From an uncultured Prevotellaceae bacterium (GTDB lineage: Bacteria > Bacteroidota > Bacteroidia > Bacteroidales > Bacteroidaceae), in contig CADCFA010000008.1 of the NCBI GenBank assembly GCA_902800595.1, positions 1 through 58,260 on the forward strand: DNA of 58,260 nt. Reading direction: 5' to 3'. Positions within the stretch are counted from its first letter, which is position 1. The number at the start of each line of letters is the position of its first letter. Made by a program: the position numbers and the translations under genes. Under the pieces are notes generated by a model that worked only from the letters and a program-made list of their open reading frames with translations, made no database searches and was not told the origin of the DNA. Below, one piece after another: positions 42,509-51,031 of this stretch.

Positions 42509-42651
42509 CGGGGGAATAGAAAAAGCCCCCGGCCCATGTTAATAGTCATCTCACCTACTTTTAACACTAAATGCGTTGTACCGCAAGACCGGGGGCGTAA
42601 GCCCTTCGTCTCGGTACAACGCTATTTTTATGCCACTAAGTAGGTGAGATG
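42509..42651. other. nested palindromic element, probably structured RNA
   Basis: Outer 14-bp stem: 42547-42560 with 42638-42651 (CATCTCACCTACTT). Inner 11-bp stem: 42573-42583 with 42612-42622 (GCGTTGTACCG). Apical GGGC-GTAA-GCCC (42593-42604), a GNRA-type loop. Upstream, CGGGGG (42509-42514) can pair with CCCCCG (42526-42531), which can alternatively pair with 42589-42596. Two exclusive structures are thus possible, as in attenuators. Confidence 0.7.
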
Positions 42652-42677
42652 GTGCAAAGGTACAATTATTTTTTGAA

Positions 42678-42920
42678 ATGACACTGTTTGAGATACTAAA
42701 TTTTAATCGGGAGCTGTTAAAAAGGCTCATTTCGCTGGGCTTCAAGACCGACGATTGCCGATATTTGGAACTTTATCGCGACTACGTGCAAATGCGCAGG
42801 GGGGGCGATAAGGTGACTTATATCGTGTCGGTACTGTCCGAAAGGTATAGCGTCAGCGAACGGAAAATCTACAGTATCATTAAACATCTGGAAACCGACT
42901 GCACGAGCGGTGCAGTGTGA
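42678..42920 (+). CDS. small HTH regulator (possible late activator)
   Basis: 80 residues. A C-terminal helix-turn-helix is suggested by VTYIVSVLSERYSVSERKIYSII. Mu-type phages have Mor/C activators of this size, but the gene is near the right end here, so the assignment is tentative. It follows the structured element by 27 bp. Confidence 0.5.
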   Translation: MTLFEILNFNRELLKRLISLGFKTDDCRYLELYRDYVQMRRGGDKVTYIVSVLSERYSVSERKIYSIIKHLETDCTSGAV

Positions 42921-42935
42921 TTGTCCTTTTTCCTT

Positions 42936-42965
42936 CTTTATTGTCGCTTTCCCTGACTACCTTTG
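42936..42965 (+). promoter_or_regulatory. promoter of the modification-type operon
   Basis: TACCTTTG at 42958-42965 is a consensus -7 element; the -33 is weak (TTTA/TTAT about 19 bp upstream). It lies 25 bp before the ATG at 42991 and gives the operon its own expression. Confidence 0.65.
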
Positions 42966-42990
42966 CACTGGTTATCAAAAATATCAAGTC

Positions 42991-43116
42991 ATGGGAAAGT
43001 ACACCTATAAACCACAATTCGGTGTGATAGTTATCTGCACCGATGAAAAAGAGCAGAAGGCAGTCTATGACCGTCTTCACAGTGAAGGTCTAACCCTTAA
43101 AGTCGTAAACGTATGA
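42991..43116 (+). CDS. 41-residue conserved-type small protein
   Basis: MGKYTYKPQFGVIVICTDEK, then EQKAVYDRLHSEGLTLKVVNV. It resembles a compact alpha-beta protein that I associate with ABC-GNAT genes in Bacteroidetes phages (memory only). No Cys cluster, so unlike Mu Com. Its stop overlaps the next start. Confidence 0.7.
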   Translation: MGKYTYKPQFGVIVICTDEKEQKAVYDRLHSEGLTLKVVNV

Positions 43117-44270
43117 AGATAGAAGTGAGTCATCATTGCAGCGACTTCAACAGCTATCGCGCTGCACGTGTTAAGAGCCTTTTCAACGCTGAAAAGGGCT
43201 GTGATTGGGAAAAGACCGTAGAACTGCCCATCGAGGGCAAGGAGTGGCAAATTGGCCTCATTGTCGGCCCGTCTGGTAGCGGTAAAACGAGCATCGGGAA
43301 CCGCATCTTTGAGGATGAGCCGATTTATGACCTTTATTCAGGATGGGATAGTAACAAGCCCATCGTGGACTGCATCGATCCTGAGGGCGACTTCAATATC
43401 GTCACGGGTATGCTGTCAGCCGTAGGGCTTGGCGACGTTCCCGCGTGGCTGCGTCCGTTCAACGTGCTCAGCAACGGCGAGAAGTTCAGGGCAGGGCTGG
43501 CACGTTTGGCCTGTGAGCGTCCAGAACATGCAGTCGTGGATGAGTTCACCTCTGTTATAGACCGCCAGATTGCCAAAGTAGGAGCCGCTGCATTCGCTAA
43601 GACGTGGCGACGTGGAAAGGGGCAGATAGTGCTGCTTTCCTGCCATTACGACATTATTGAATGGCTACAGCCCGATTGGGTCTATGACACTGCGGAGGCA
43701 CGCTTTTACGAGCGTGACTGTCTTCGGCAGCGTCCGAAGCTCGAACTTCAAATTTATAAGGTCAGGGGAACTGTGTTCCCAAGACTGTTTAAGCAGCATT
43801 ACTATTTAGATCTGGCTATGCCCGTAGCCGCAGAGTGCTTTGTGGGCTTTATCGACGGTGAGCCGGTGTGTCACCTGTGCGTGGCTCCACTTTTCACTGC
43901 AAACGCTTACAGGGCCACACGCCTGGTTGTTATGCCGGAGTGGCAGGGTATTGGTGTCGGCACACGGTTCCTGAATGCGGTCTGTGAGTACCACCTACAG
44001 GGCAGAGGCCGCTGTGGCTATAAATTGCCCGTGTTCTTCCATACATCACACCCTCAGTTATGCGGAGCACTCAGGCACTCTAAGAAATGGATCCAGACGG
44101 GCGCACACCTCTATGGTGATAACAAAGGGCGCAGTGCAGCGTCCATGAAGCGTTCCGCTGAGCGTAAGGGAAACAAGGATGCAGCAGCCATCGGTTACGG
44201 TGGTCACTTCCGGGCAGTACAGGCATTTAAATATATTGGTGAAAATGGTTATCAGGATATTGGGAAATAG
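43113..44270 (+). CDS. ABC ATPase fused to GNAT acetyltransferase (COG2401-like)
   Basis: 385 residues. ABC part: Walker A GPSGSGKTS (52-60), signature LSNGE (119-123), Walker B AVVDEF (140-145), His in LLSCHYD. GNAT part (about 235-385): acyl-CoA loop WQGIGVGTRF near 275 and the C-terminal segment. No membrane helix, so not a transporter. Mu Mom, a DNA-adenine modifier, is a GNAT-fold enzyme encoded at the same end of the genome. Confidence 0.82.
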   Translation: MKIEVSHHCSDFNSYRAARVKSLFNAEKGCDWEKTVELPIEGKEWQIGLIVGPSGSGKTSIGNRIFEDEPIYDLYSGWDSNKPIVDCIDPEGDFNIVTGMLSAVGLGDVPAWLRPFNVLSNGEKFRAGLARLACERPEHAVVDEFTSVIDRQIAKVGAAAFAKTWRRGKGQIVLLSCHYDIIEWLQPDWVYDTAEARFYERDCLRQRPKLELQIYKVRGTVFPRLFKQHYYLDLAMPVAAECFVGFIDGEPVCHLCVAPLFTANAYRATRLVVMPEWQGIGVGTRFLNAVCEYHLQGRGRCGYKLPVFFHTSHPQLCGALRHSKKWIQTGAHLYGDNKGRSAASMKRSAERKGNKDAAAIGYGGHFRAVQAFKYIGENGYQDIGK

Positions 44271-44733
44271 GGACACGGCTGCATATCAGGCCGCACGTTC
44301 ACTGATACTGGAGCACGGCCACCAGTTGTGCAGCGAGGGCAACCACGACTACCATTTGGCCGTTGCACCGTTGCTGACAGAGAAAGTTCCTGAAGACGAA
44401 CTAAGGGAGCCGCTTTTTGGTACGCTCATATTCCACCCCTCGCCGTTGCCATACGGACGTGGAGCCTCATCCATCAAATGGGCATACAAGAGACATGAGC
44501 CAATAACGGCTGCTACATGGTTCTGGGCTGATAACGGCTACGACACAGGCGACATCTGCGAGCAGGAGATAGTGAAGATAGACTACGACCTGCGCCCACG
44601 AGATTTCTACGAGCAGCACATATTACCTGCCATGCTAAGAACGTTGGAACGCTGTTTAAATAGCATTGCAAACGGCTTTCAACGCAGAGTGCCACAAGTA
44701 GAGCAATATGCCACCTTCGATAAGCGCACATAA
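44245..44733 (+). CDS. formyltransferase-fold protein
   Basis: 162 residues from the ATG at 44245, overlapping the ABC-GNAT gene by 26 bp. Folate-dependent formyltransferase pattern: FHPSPLPYGRGASSIKWA (His64) and WFWADNGYDTGDI (Asp100). The catalytic Asn two residues before His is Ile here, so chemistry may differ from Fmt/PurN. The Rossmann N-terminus is shortened. Probably donates a one-carbon or related acyl group in the same pathway as the GNAT. Confidence 0.75.
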   Translation: MVIRILGNRDTAAYQAARSLILEHGHQLCSEGNHDYHLAVAPLLTEKVPEDELREPLFGTLIFHPSPLPYGRGASSIKWAYKRHEPITAATWFWADNGYDTGDICEQEIVKIDYDLRPRDFYEQHILPAMLRTLERCLNSIANGFQRRVPQVEQYATFDKRT

Positions 44734-44776
44734 GCCCTAATTTTCTCTGCAAAGTTACGAAAAATCTGCCAAAAAG

Positions 44777-44808
44777 AAGCCCCGGAACCGTTAAAGTTTC
44801 GGGGCTTT
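44777..44808 (+). terminator. right-end terminator
   Basis: Stem AAGCCCCGGAAC / GTTTCGGGGCTTT with a 7-base loop (one mismatch), followed by an AT-rich tail. It ends the modification-type operon 44 bp past its stop. Confidence 0.75.
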
Positions 44809-44810
44809 AT

Positions 44811-44917
44811 GTTAAACTTGAAAAGAGAGATTTTCGCGGCAACTGAGAGGACATTTCGTTTTGCTGGATTGAACGCTTCGTTTGAAAACGCGCGAACATT
44901 TCGTTTTGCGGATTATA
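44811..44917. repeat. right phage end with transposase-type binding repeats
   Basis: ACATTTCGTT (reverse of AACGAAATGT) at 44851-44860 and 44896-44905, and a variant ACGCTTCGTT at 44873-44882. The outer two are preceded inward by CAA and ATCC motifs, giving repeats of about 20 bp. They mirror the left-end AACGAAACGT sites, as Mu R sites mirror L sites. Confidence 0.7.
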
Positions 44918-44921
44918 GAAC
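44918..44921. other. right target-site duplication (GAAC)
   Basis: Second copy of GAAC; AGAAC at 44917-44921 is the alternative 5-bp reading. Confidence 0.6.
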
Positions 44922-46101
44922 CTACATTCTCGACTCCGTCCTTAAAAGTACCAGGATCTATTAATTCTTCGTTTGGTCCTAAGGTAACCCTAGCTACTGG
45001 ACGGATGAGTGTACCATCTTTCTTATTGATGATCCAATCAAAATTGGAGGTGTTGTTAGTGCTATACTGACCTTTACCCTTTACGGTTACTGTATAAGTG
45101 CCTGCATTTGTGGCGCTGGTGGCGCCTGTAATTTCATAATCGGTATCAAGCGTAAGATCTTTCCCATTACAAGTAACGGATGAGATTGATTTATAACTTG
45201 TAAAATCCTGTGAAGAGCCGTTATAGGTTAAAGTATTTGGCTCTGTGGTAGTAACTGTGAATGTACTATCTGCAGCAGTGTTAAAATTGACATTGTAGGT
45301 ATATGTCTTGCCAGCAACAAGTGTCAACTCTGGGGTTTGTGGGTATTTAAATACTTGAGTTCGCGTTGTCTGACTATTGGTGTAACTCAGTTTAAAGATG
45401 TTAGTACCTGCTGTAATAGTCTGAGGTGCAACGAGCACTTCAAACTGGCGTCCATTTCTGAAGGCTGTGATTTCATTCTCCCCAGAACAGAGGTTTATGG
45501 CTTTTGCAGTTGTTTTCGCCACCTCAGTTTCAATGAGTTGGGATGAGTTGTTACCTTTTGCATCTTGATAATGGTAAGGCACAATGATCAGCTTCGCCAT
45601 GCGGTGGGTGAAGGTAAGGTGGAATGGGTTTGTTGGTGTTTCTGCATTATAGGCACGAGTGACATCTGCTGCTTCCATCAGGTTGGCTGCTTCGTATTTT
45701 TCAGCAGTGCTTTGGTCTGTAATAGCTGTATTCGAAGTTGAGGCTTCTGGTCTGGTGGCAGAGTAGGGATACCAGGCAGAAATGGTAACGCTGGTGCTAC
45801 CACTATGCGGCCAGTAGAAAGGCTCTACACCAACATCTGGTACCAGTTTGATGGGTGAAGCTGAATTATCTATCTTATATTTCTTCACAACAGTGCTAGT
45901 CCCACTGGTGATTTGTATTGCCACAGGATCGCCATTTGTCCAAGTGTCGTTGACTGTGTTTGAACGGGTTGTTGCCCTGTTGTCATCTATACTGACAGTA
46001 AACTGCATGGGAGTGCGAGAGCTTTCTGCGTATTTGTCATCTACACAGGCGCTCAATATGAGAGTGATGGCAGTGAGCCAGAGTATCAGTTGCTTCTTCA
46101 T
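44918..46101 (-). pseudogene. 5' part of the split MBG-type lipoprotein gene
   Basis: 394 codons. Signal peptide with lipobox LSAC (residues 1-19), a fimbrillin-like Mfa domain (about 25-265, e.g. FHLTFTHRMAKLIIVPYHYQ), then an MBG-like repeat with LTYNGSSQDFTSYKSISSVT. It ends at the prophage in FKDGVENVGS. In the present state the frame runs 35 residues into the phage end and stops at 44812. The exported protein would lack its C-terminus. Confidence 0.85.
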
Positions 46102-46107
46102 TTGTTC

Positions 46108-47214
46108 CTAATTTGTAGGCTGTACCAGACCTGCATTTCCAGAAGTGGGGTCGCCACTAGAAATCCATGCTGTGATGTTATTTGCCGTCACTGTGACTTG
46201 AGGTTTCGTGAGGGTGATGTTATAGGTATATACATTCTTGGCAGCAAGGGGGAGAGCTGAAGTCAAAGCATAGGTAAAGCTCTCATTGATAGTCTCTTCT
46301 TCTCCTGACTTTGTAATTAGATCTATCGTGATAAACGTACCCGTTGGAATAGTTTGTGGTGGAACGATAAAAGCTATATCAGAACCTCGACTGACAACTG
46401 TTGTTGGACCCTCATCAGCTGCAGAAGCTGATCCTAAGTCTGAGCTCGCATCATACACCTTAAACGATACCTTGCGTTTAATGTTGGAGAGTGTAACTCG
46501 AGCGTACTTGGTGTCTTCAGAACCAGCATATGCAAGATCGTCTGCTGTTACTCGGCCGATACTACCTTCTTCTGCTACATTAGAGGCAGGTGCCAGCTTC
46601 ACCACGATCTTCGACAGACGATGCACGAAGTTGAGGTTTACAGTGCCCTCGTCTCCATCTTGGTAAAGGGTGCAAGGGGCCACATTAGGACTCGGTGATG
46701 AGGGGAAACCAACCATCAGGTCGCTGGCTTTATAGGCAGCTTCCGTTGTCTGGTCTGCTGCAACAGTAAAGGAGTAATCGGTGGTGTATGTGAAAGGGTC
46801 GAAATCTCCTGCTGTTATTTTCGTTACAGAAGACACTGAGCCAGCAGGATAGACGCCATAGATTTCTAAAGCGTGCAATAACTTGGGCCAATATAGCCTA
46901 TTTGCGGAGTCATCATAAGTGAGTCTGCCGCTACCATCAGCAGTATAGGTGATAGGTAATGGGTATGAGATGCAGCCATCTGTTTTATCTCTCATAAAGA
47001 CATCTACTTGCTCGCCGTTGGCGAACTGCGTGGCTTGAATGTCACTGCCAGCACGGGTTGTTGCAGTGCTGTGAGCATAAGTCAAGTGCAGTTCTGGTGG
47101 CATGTTAGTGGGCACGACTTCCTGGCTCGTGTTGACAATCATCTCGCCATCACGGGCACAGGCAGCAAGAATTACCACCACAAACAATGCAAGTAGAATA
47201 TCCGCTTTCTTCAT
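46108..47214 (-). CDS. fimbrillin-family lipoprotein
   Basis: 368 residues. Lipobox LAAC (near 17-20) and Mfa-like fimbrillin pattern: ATTRAGSDIQATQFANGEQV, RLYWPKLLHALEIYGVYP, VNLNFVHRLSKIVVKLAP, IVPPQTIPTGTFITIDLI, and the end-strand VYTYNITLTKPQVTVTANNI. Exported, lipidated, and probably assembled into surface fibres after Arg-gingipain-like processing. It overlaps no neighbour but is 6 bp from the split gene. Confidence 0.85.
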   Translation of the reverse strand: MKKADILLALFVVVILAACARDGEMIVNTSQEVVPTNMPPELHLTYAHSTATTRAGSDIQATQFANGEQVDVFMRDKTDGCISYPLPITYTADGSGRLTYDDSANRLYWPKLLHALEIYGVYPAGSVSSVTKITAGDFDPFTYTTDYSFTVAADQTTEAAYKASDLMVGFPSSPSPNVAPCTLYQDGDEGTVNLNFVHRLSKIVVKLAPASNVAEEGSIGRVTADDLAYAGSEDTKYARVTLSNIKRKVSFKVYDASSDLGSASAADEGPTTVVSRGSDIAFIVPPQTIPTGTFITIDLITKSGEEETINESFTYALTSALPLAAKNVYTYNITLTKPQVTVTANNITAWISSGDPTSGNAGLVQPTN

Positions 47215-47217
47215 CGT

Positions 47218-48402
47218 TTATTGAAGGGTGCCTATTTCGTCGATGGTTCCACCATCTTCCCAGTTAGTGATAGAAGTAGTCACGTCAATGTGTGGCTTGT
47301 TGATACGGATATTATAAGTGTGAACTTTTGACGCCACGAGTGTTAGACCACCACCTGGTATTTTGTAGAAAAATGTATCAGTAATACGATTTTCTGGTGT
47401 TTCTGATAGTTCTGTTTTATCTTCATCTATAAGATCCACTTTTATAAAAGGTGTATCTGCCGCAATATCTTGTGGAGGTACAATTGCAGACAAAGTAACT
47501 GCAGTGTAGCCGCCTACAGTAATAGTTGTTGCTCCTCTTCCTACAACAACTATGTCAATAGAAGGCGATGTAGCATGGCTGGCATCGTCATTAACTAGCA
47601 CATCTGTACTAGGAACTTGGAAAGTTGTCCTTCGTTTGGTGTTTATAAGAGTAACACGAGCATACTTTTTGTCAGTCGTGCCAGTATATTTTATATCATC
47701 CAATGGAATATCTGTATCTTGAGTGCCGGTTGTTTTCGTTACGTTAACAATAATTTTTGTCAAGCGGTGAGTAAATGTCAGAGGAACAGTTCCAGGATTT
47801 TCGTATTGTGTTAGTTTGAAAGGGGCAGTATAAGCAGTACCTCCCGTATGCGTATATTCAGAAGGTAAACCCGTCATCAAATCACTGGCTTTGTAATTAG
47901 CTTCGCTAGTCTGGTCTTCCTGTACAGTGAAGTAGTAATTTTGTGTGTCTGAGAAAGGATTATAATTCGCATGAGTTGGGTTCGTGTTGTCTTTAACATT
48001 ATTCCAGCTCACAGAACCTACAGGATAAACTCCGAAAATGTAGAGATCATGCATCAATTTAGGCCAAAAAAGTCGGTTTTCGTTATCACCTGTATAGGTT
48101 TTGATAGCACCTGTAGCAGTATTGATAACCTTATATATTTGGGGGTTAGGAGCATATCTGGAGGTGTCATCCGCATTAGTTGCATCTCTGAGGAAAACAT
48201 CAATTTGTTCATTTGAATCAAACATTGTTCCTTGTATGTTTGATTCAGCACGGGTGATACCCATCTCACTGTGGCGGGTACTGATGATGAGCTCGTTGCT
48301 GACAGGAGCAGACTCTGTGGAAGAACTGTCATCGTGGGTGCAAGCGGTTAGCATCAGCATGGATGCTGCAGCTGCGGTCAGAAATAAATAATTTGTTCTC
48401 AT
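47218..48402 (-). CDS. fimbrillin-family lipoprotein
   Basis: 394 residues, paralogue of the gene at 46108-47214 with the same blocks: lipobox LTAC, ISTRHSEMGITRAESNIQGT, RLFWPKLMHDLYIFGVYPVG, PLTFTHRLTKIIVNV and VHTYNIRINKPHIDVTTSI. The 3-bp gap marks a tight operon and a recent duplication. Confidence 0.85.
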   Translation of the reverse strand: MRTNYLFLTAAAASMLMLTACTHDDSSSTESAPVSNELIISTRHSEMGITRAESNIQGTMFDSNEQIDVFLRDATNADDTSRYAPNPQIYKVINTATGAIKTYTGDNENRLFWPKLMHDLYIFGVYPVGSVSWNNVKDNTNPTHANYNPFSDTQNYYFTVQEDQTSEANYKASDLMTGLPSEYTHTGGTAYTAPFKLTQYENPGTVPLTFTHRLTKIIVNVTKTTGTQDTDIPLDDIKYTGTTDKKYARVTLINTKRRTTFQVPSTDVLVNDDASHATSPSIDIVVVGRGATTITVGGYTAVTLSAIVPPQDIAADTPFIKVDLIDEDKTELSETPENRITDTFFYKIPGGGLTLVASKVHTYNIRINKPHIDVTTSITNWEDGGTIDEIGTLQ

Positions 48403-48433
48403 GTTCTTTTATTTTTTAGTTTCTAATTTCTGT

Positions 48434-49588
48434 TTAAGCGGCTATACCATCAGTCGTAGGTCCCTCATTCCAAGGGGTGATAGACACGGAGATGTTGATG
48501 AGTCGTACTTCAAGGCGCTGACCTTGTGAGTCGTAGCCAGAGCCGAAGGTGAGCGTATAAGTATATCTGGTGCTTGGTTCCCATGCGTTGGTTGGTGTAC
48601 CAGGATCAGCCAAGAAGGGTACATAGATGGTGTCGAAAGTGCTGTCATCACCTATGCTATATGTATTGGTTTGGGTGTCTAAGATCTTGCAGTCGATAGC
48701 CAGATAACTGCCTGTGGTGGCTGTTTTGGTGGAAACACCAGAGACCGTATAGATGCATTCTGTTTCAGGATCCCATGCTGTCAAGACCTGTGGCATTACC
48801 ATGGGGATCTCTGATGTCGAGGTGAGTGCTTGGACCGTATTTGTGAGGATGATACCTTCATTTGAGGTCATTGTAAGGGGATAGTTCGTTGGCGTATTTG
48901 TTGAGGATGCCCAGAGGCCAGCTGCTGTTGTGGCAGCAAGGTTAAGCGTTCCTGTGCTGTTGACATTGCAAACCCTGATACCACCAACAGTGACCCTCAT
49001 GCCACCTGTCTGGAAATCGTTTGAGAGTTTTCCTTGGAAAGCCAGCTGTGTGAGGGCATGATGGAATCGCAGAGGTACTGCAGGACTGGTGGAAGAGAGC
49101 ACAGTGGTCAGGCTTGTCTGGAGATTGGTGTAGAGCACATCAGTACTGCCGTCAACAGGTTGGGTGGTGTCGAAAGTAATCGTTTTGTCTGAGACGATAT
49201 TGGTGGTGGTTGGCGCTGAGGCTGGATATAGGGCATAGAACGCTACGATATAGTTCGTACCTGGTTCATCAGGCCAGTAATAGGTGGCACCTGTGGTGCG
49301 CCAATAATGGGTTAGGGCATCATAGACCACCACATTACTTGTGTTGTCATTGATGAAGGCCGCTTCTGTCGTGGTGCCAACGGCTGTCTTGGTAGCCCAG
49401 ACGCGGAAGGATAGATCTGTGCTGAGATTGCCTGCAGGCACTGGGCCTCGAGTGGCAGCAGCCTCTGGATTAAAGGTCACAGCCACATTCTGAGGAACGA
49501 CAGGTGTTGTCGTCTCAGGTGTGGTGTCGGCCTTACAGGCTGTCAGCAACCACAGGGTTGTGAGGAGATATATCCAAGACTTCATCAT
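48434..49588 (-). CDS. fimbrillin-family lipoprotein
   Basis: About 384 residues from the ATG at 49588 (or 49585); an upstream start at 49633 overlaps the previous gene. Lipobox LTAC, AVTFNPEAAATRGPVPAGNL, a PLRFHHALTQLAFQGKL core (the fimbrillin HR.T/A motif), and C-terminal YTYTLTFGSGYD. More distant from the two paralogues next to it. Confidence 0.8.
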   Translation of the reverse strand: MMKSWIYLLTTLWLLTACKADTTPETTTPVVPQNVAVTFNPEAAATRGPVPAGNLSTDLSFRVWATKTAVGTTTEAAFINDNTSNVVVYDALTHYWRTTGATYYWPDEPGTNYIVAFYALYPASAPTTTNIVSDKTITFDTTQPVDGSTDVLYTNLQTSLTTVLSSTSPAVPLRFHHALTQLAFQGKLSNDFQTGGMRVTVGGIRVCNVNSTGTLNLAATTAAGLWASSTNTPTNYPLTMTSNEGIILTNTVQALTSTSEIPMVMPQVLTAWDPETECIYTVSGVSTKTATTGSYLAIDCKILDTQTNTYSIGDDSTFDTIYVPFLADPGTPTNAWEPSTRYTYTLTFGSGYDSQGQRLEVRLINISVSITPWNEGPTTDGIAA

Positions 49589-49599
49589 GACAGCGTCTT

Positions 49600-50997
49600 T
49601 TACATGTTCAAATTCTGATTGTTGTTTGCCCAATTATCTACTTCTACAGTGAAATAGATGGGACGATCAGAGTTTACAATCTCAGCTCCAGGCAGGAGAT
49701 TATCCGTGGGTGCCACGTTTGTTGTGCCATCGTAATAGGTTGGATTCGTTGCGTTGTAGGCTTGATTACTGGTTGGATTGTATGCCTGCGTGGGATCTGT
49801 TGGATTCCTAACGCCTGGGTTCAGATCGACATCAGGATCGGATGCGCTGCTAAGATGCTGCACATCAGGATTTGATGGCATGGGGTCCACCCATCCGCAG
49901 CCGCCACCACTGGGCGCAAAGAAATTGATGGTATAGGTGTATTTGTTGCCTGGCTTCAATGCTGTGTTTATGGGCACAGCTGCAAAGCCAAAACTGCCTA
50001 CTGCAGCTGCTGAGGCTGCAGGATCTGCAAGATATGCCATACTGGCAGCAGTCTTTGGACGAGGATAGATAACCTCGTTGGCCTGGAAGCGGATAGTGGT
50101 ATGATCTGCCTCATAAATTGTCTGTTTTGTCTTGATCTGTACGAGTACAGCAAGATAGGCTCCAGTGGTATTCACATTGGTTAAGTCTGCGGCTGTGAGC
50201 GTTTGGGGTAGTACCAACATCGGACCGTTGCCAAAGGTGATATCTATGGCTGTACCATTAAGTGTGATGGCCTGTGATACTCTGCTGGTAGTAATTGATG
50301 TAGCAGTGGGTGCACCACCAGCTTTGTTCATATAACTGTTAAGCGTGTTAAGACTAGACCAAGGAGTATAATTATCCCATGAGAAACTGCTTCCTGTTGA
50401 AGCGGCAGGGTGAGTGAGGGTGCCCTTGCCGTTCAGGTTGACGAGTTTTACTCCCAAGACCTTCACTTCATAGTTCTCTGTGTCCATATTGGTGGCTAAT
50501 ACAGAGATCTGTGACATGACATGACGGAAGTAAAGAGGTACGCCTGTTACAAGATTTGCAGCTTTCGAGCCCGTCTCGTAAGCTACCATTACATCTTCCT
50601 GATTGGCAGGGTAGTCCTTTACCGTGTAAGCATCAACCAGGTCTGACGGGGCGAATGCATCGAAATTCAGGGTTCCTGCTTCTGGCCATAGACGTCGATC
50701 TGCTGTTGTGCCTGCAGCATCAGCATAGGTGTTCCATACTGTGCCGTCGATGGACTTTACATAAACTTGAAAGGTCTCGTAAGTTGACGGTACACCAGGG
50801 CCAGCTGTCGCATTGACTTTGAACTCACGGAAGTTCACAGGTGTGGTGACGATACCACGGGTAGTTCCTGTAGTCATCGGACGCAGCATAATATAGTCCT
50901 GACTCATGGGCTCCTGATTCTCTGTGAGGTCCTCATTACTGCTACACGCTGTCAAAAGCAGTGCGGCGATAGATAACATATAGCATCTCTTTCTCAT
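49600..50997 (-). CDS. fimbrillin-family lipoprotein, long form
   Basis: 465 residues, lipobox LTAC. PLYFRHVMSQISVLATNM is the fimbrillin core. A low-complexity Asn/Pro/Tyr segment near 395-440 (NPTDPTQAYNPTSNQAYN) precedes the end strand VEVDNWANNNQNLNM. May be a tip or accessory subunit. Confidence 0.8.
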   Translation of the reverse strand: MRKRCYMLSIAALLLTACSSNEDLTENQEPMSQDYIMLRPMTTGTTRGIVTTPVNFREFKVNATAGPGVPSTYETFQVYVKSIDGTVWNTYADAAGTTADRRLWPEAGTLNFDAFAPSDLVDAYTVKDYPANQEDVMVAYETGSKAANLVTGVPLYFRHVMSQISVLATNMDTENYEVKVLGVKLVNLNGKGTLTHPAASTGSSFSWDNYTPWSSLNTLNSYMNKAGGAPTATSITTSRVSQAITLNGTAIDITFGNGPMLVLPQTLTAADLTNVNTTGAYLAVLVQIKTKQTIYEADHTTIRFQANEVIYPRPKTAASMAYLADPAASAAAVGSFGFAAVPINTALKPGNKYTYTINFFAPSGGGCGWVDPMPSNPDVQHLSSASDPDVDLNPGVRNPTDPTQAYNPTSNQAYNATNPTYYDGTTNVAPTDNLLPGAEIVNSDRPIYFTVEVDNWANNNQNLNM

Positions 50998-51031
50998 AAC
51001 GCAGAATAATTCATTTATTATTTTCTTTCTT

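Larger units (their letters stand above)
5703..44917. mobile_element. complete Mu-like transposable prophage with DGR
   Basis: About 39.2 kb. It carries a Mu-type DDE transposase and B-type ATPase, GemA- and Gam-like proteins, gp28/gp29/gpF-type head genes, a contractile tail module, and repeats of AACGAAAYGT at both ends. It lies in a lipoprotein gene with a short duplication. All expected modules are present and open, so it could be functional. The combination of Mu-type replication and a retroelement resembles the Bacteroides Hankyphage group as I recall it. Confidence 0.93.

Noticed and set aside
42910-42990. Longer start for the 41-residue protein
   Set aside because: It would span the -7 promoter element and the HTH gene end.
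43113-43900. ABC transporter
   Set aside because: No membrane partner or membrane helices, and the ATPase is fused to a GNAT domain.
44812-44917. Natural C-terminus of the lipoprotein gene
   Set aside because: These codons are the phage right end with its repeats; the true 3' end is at 5482-5702.
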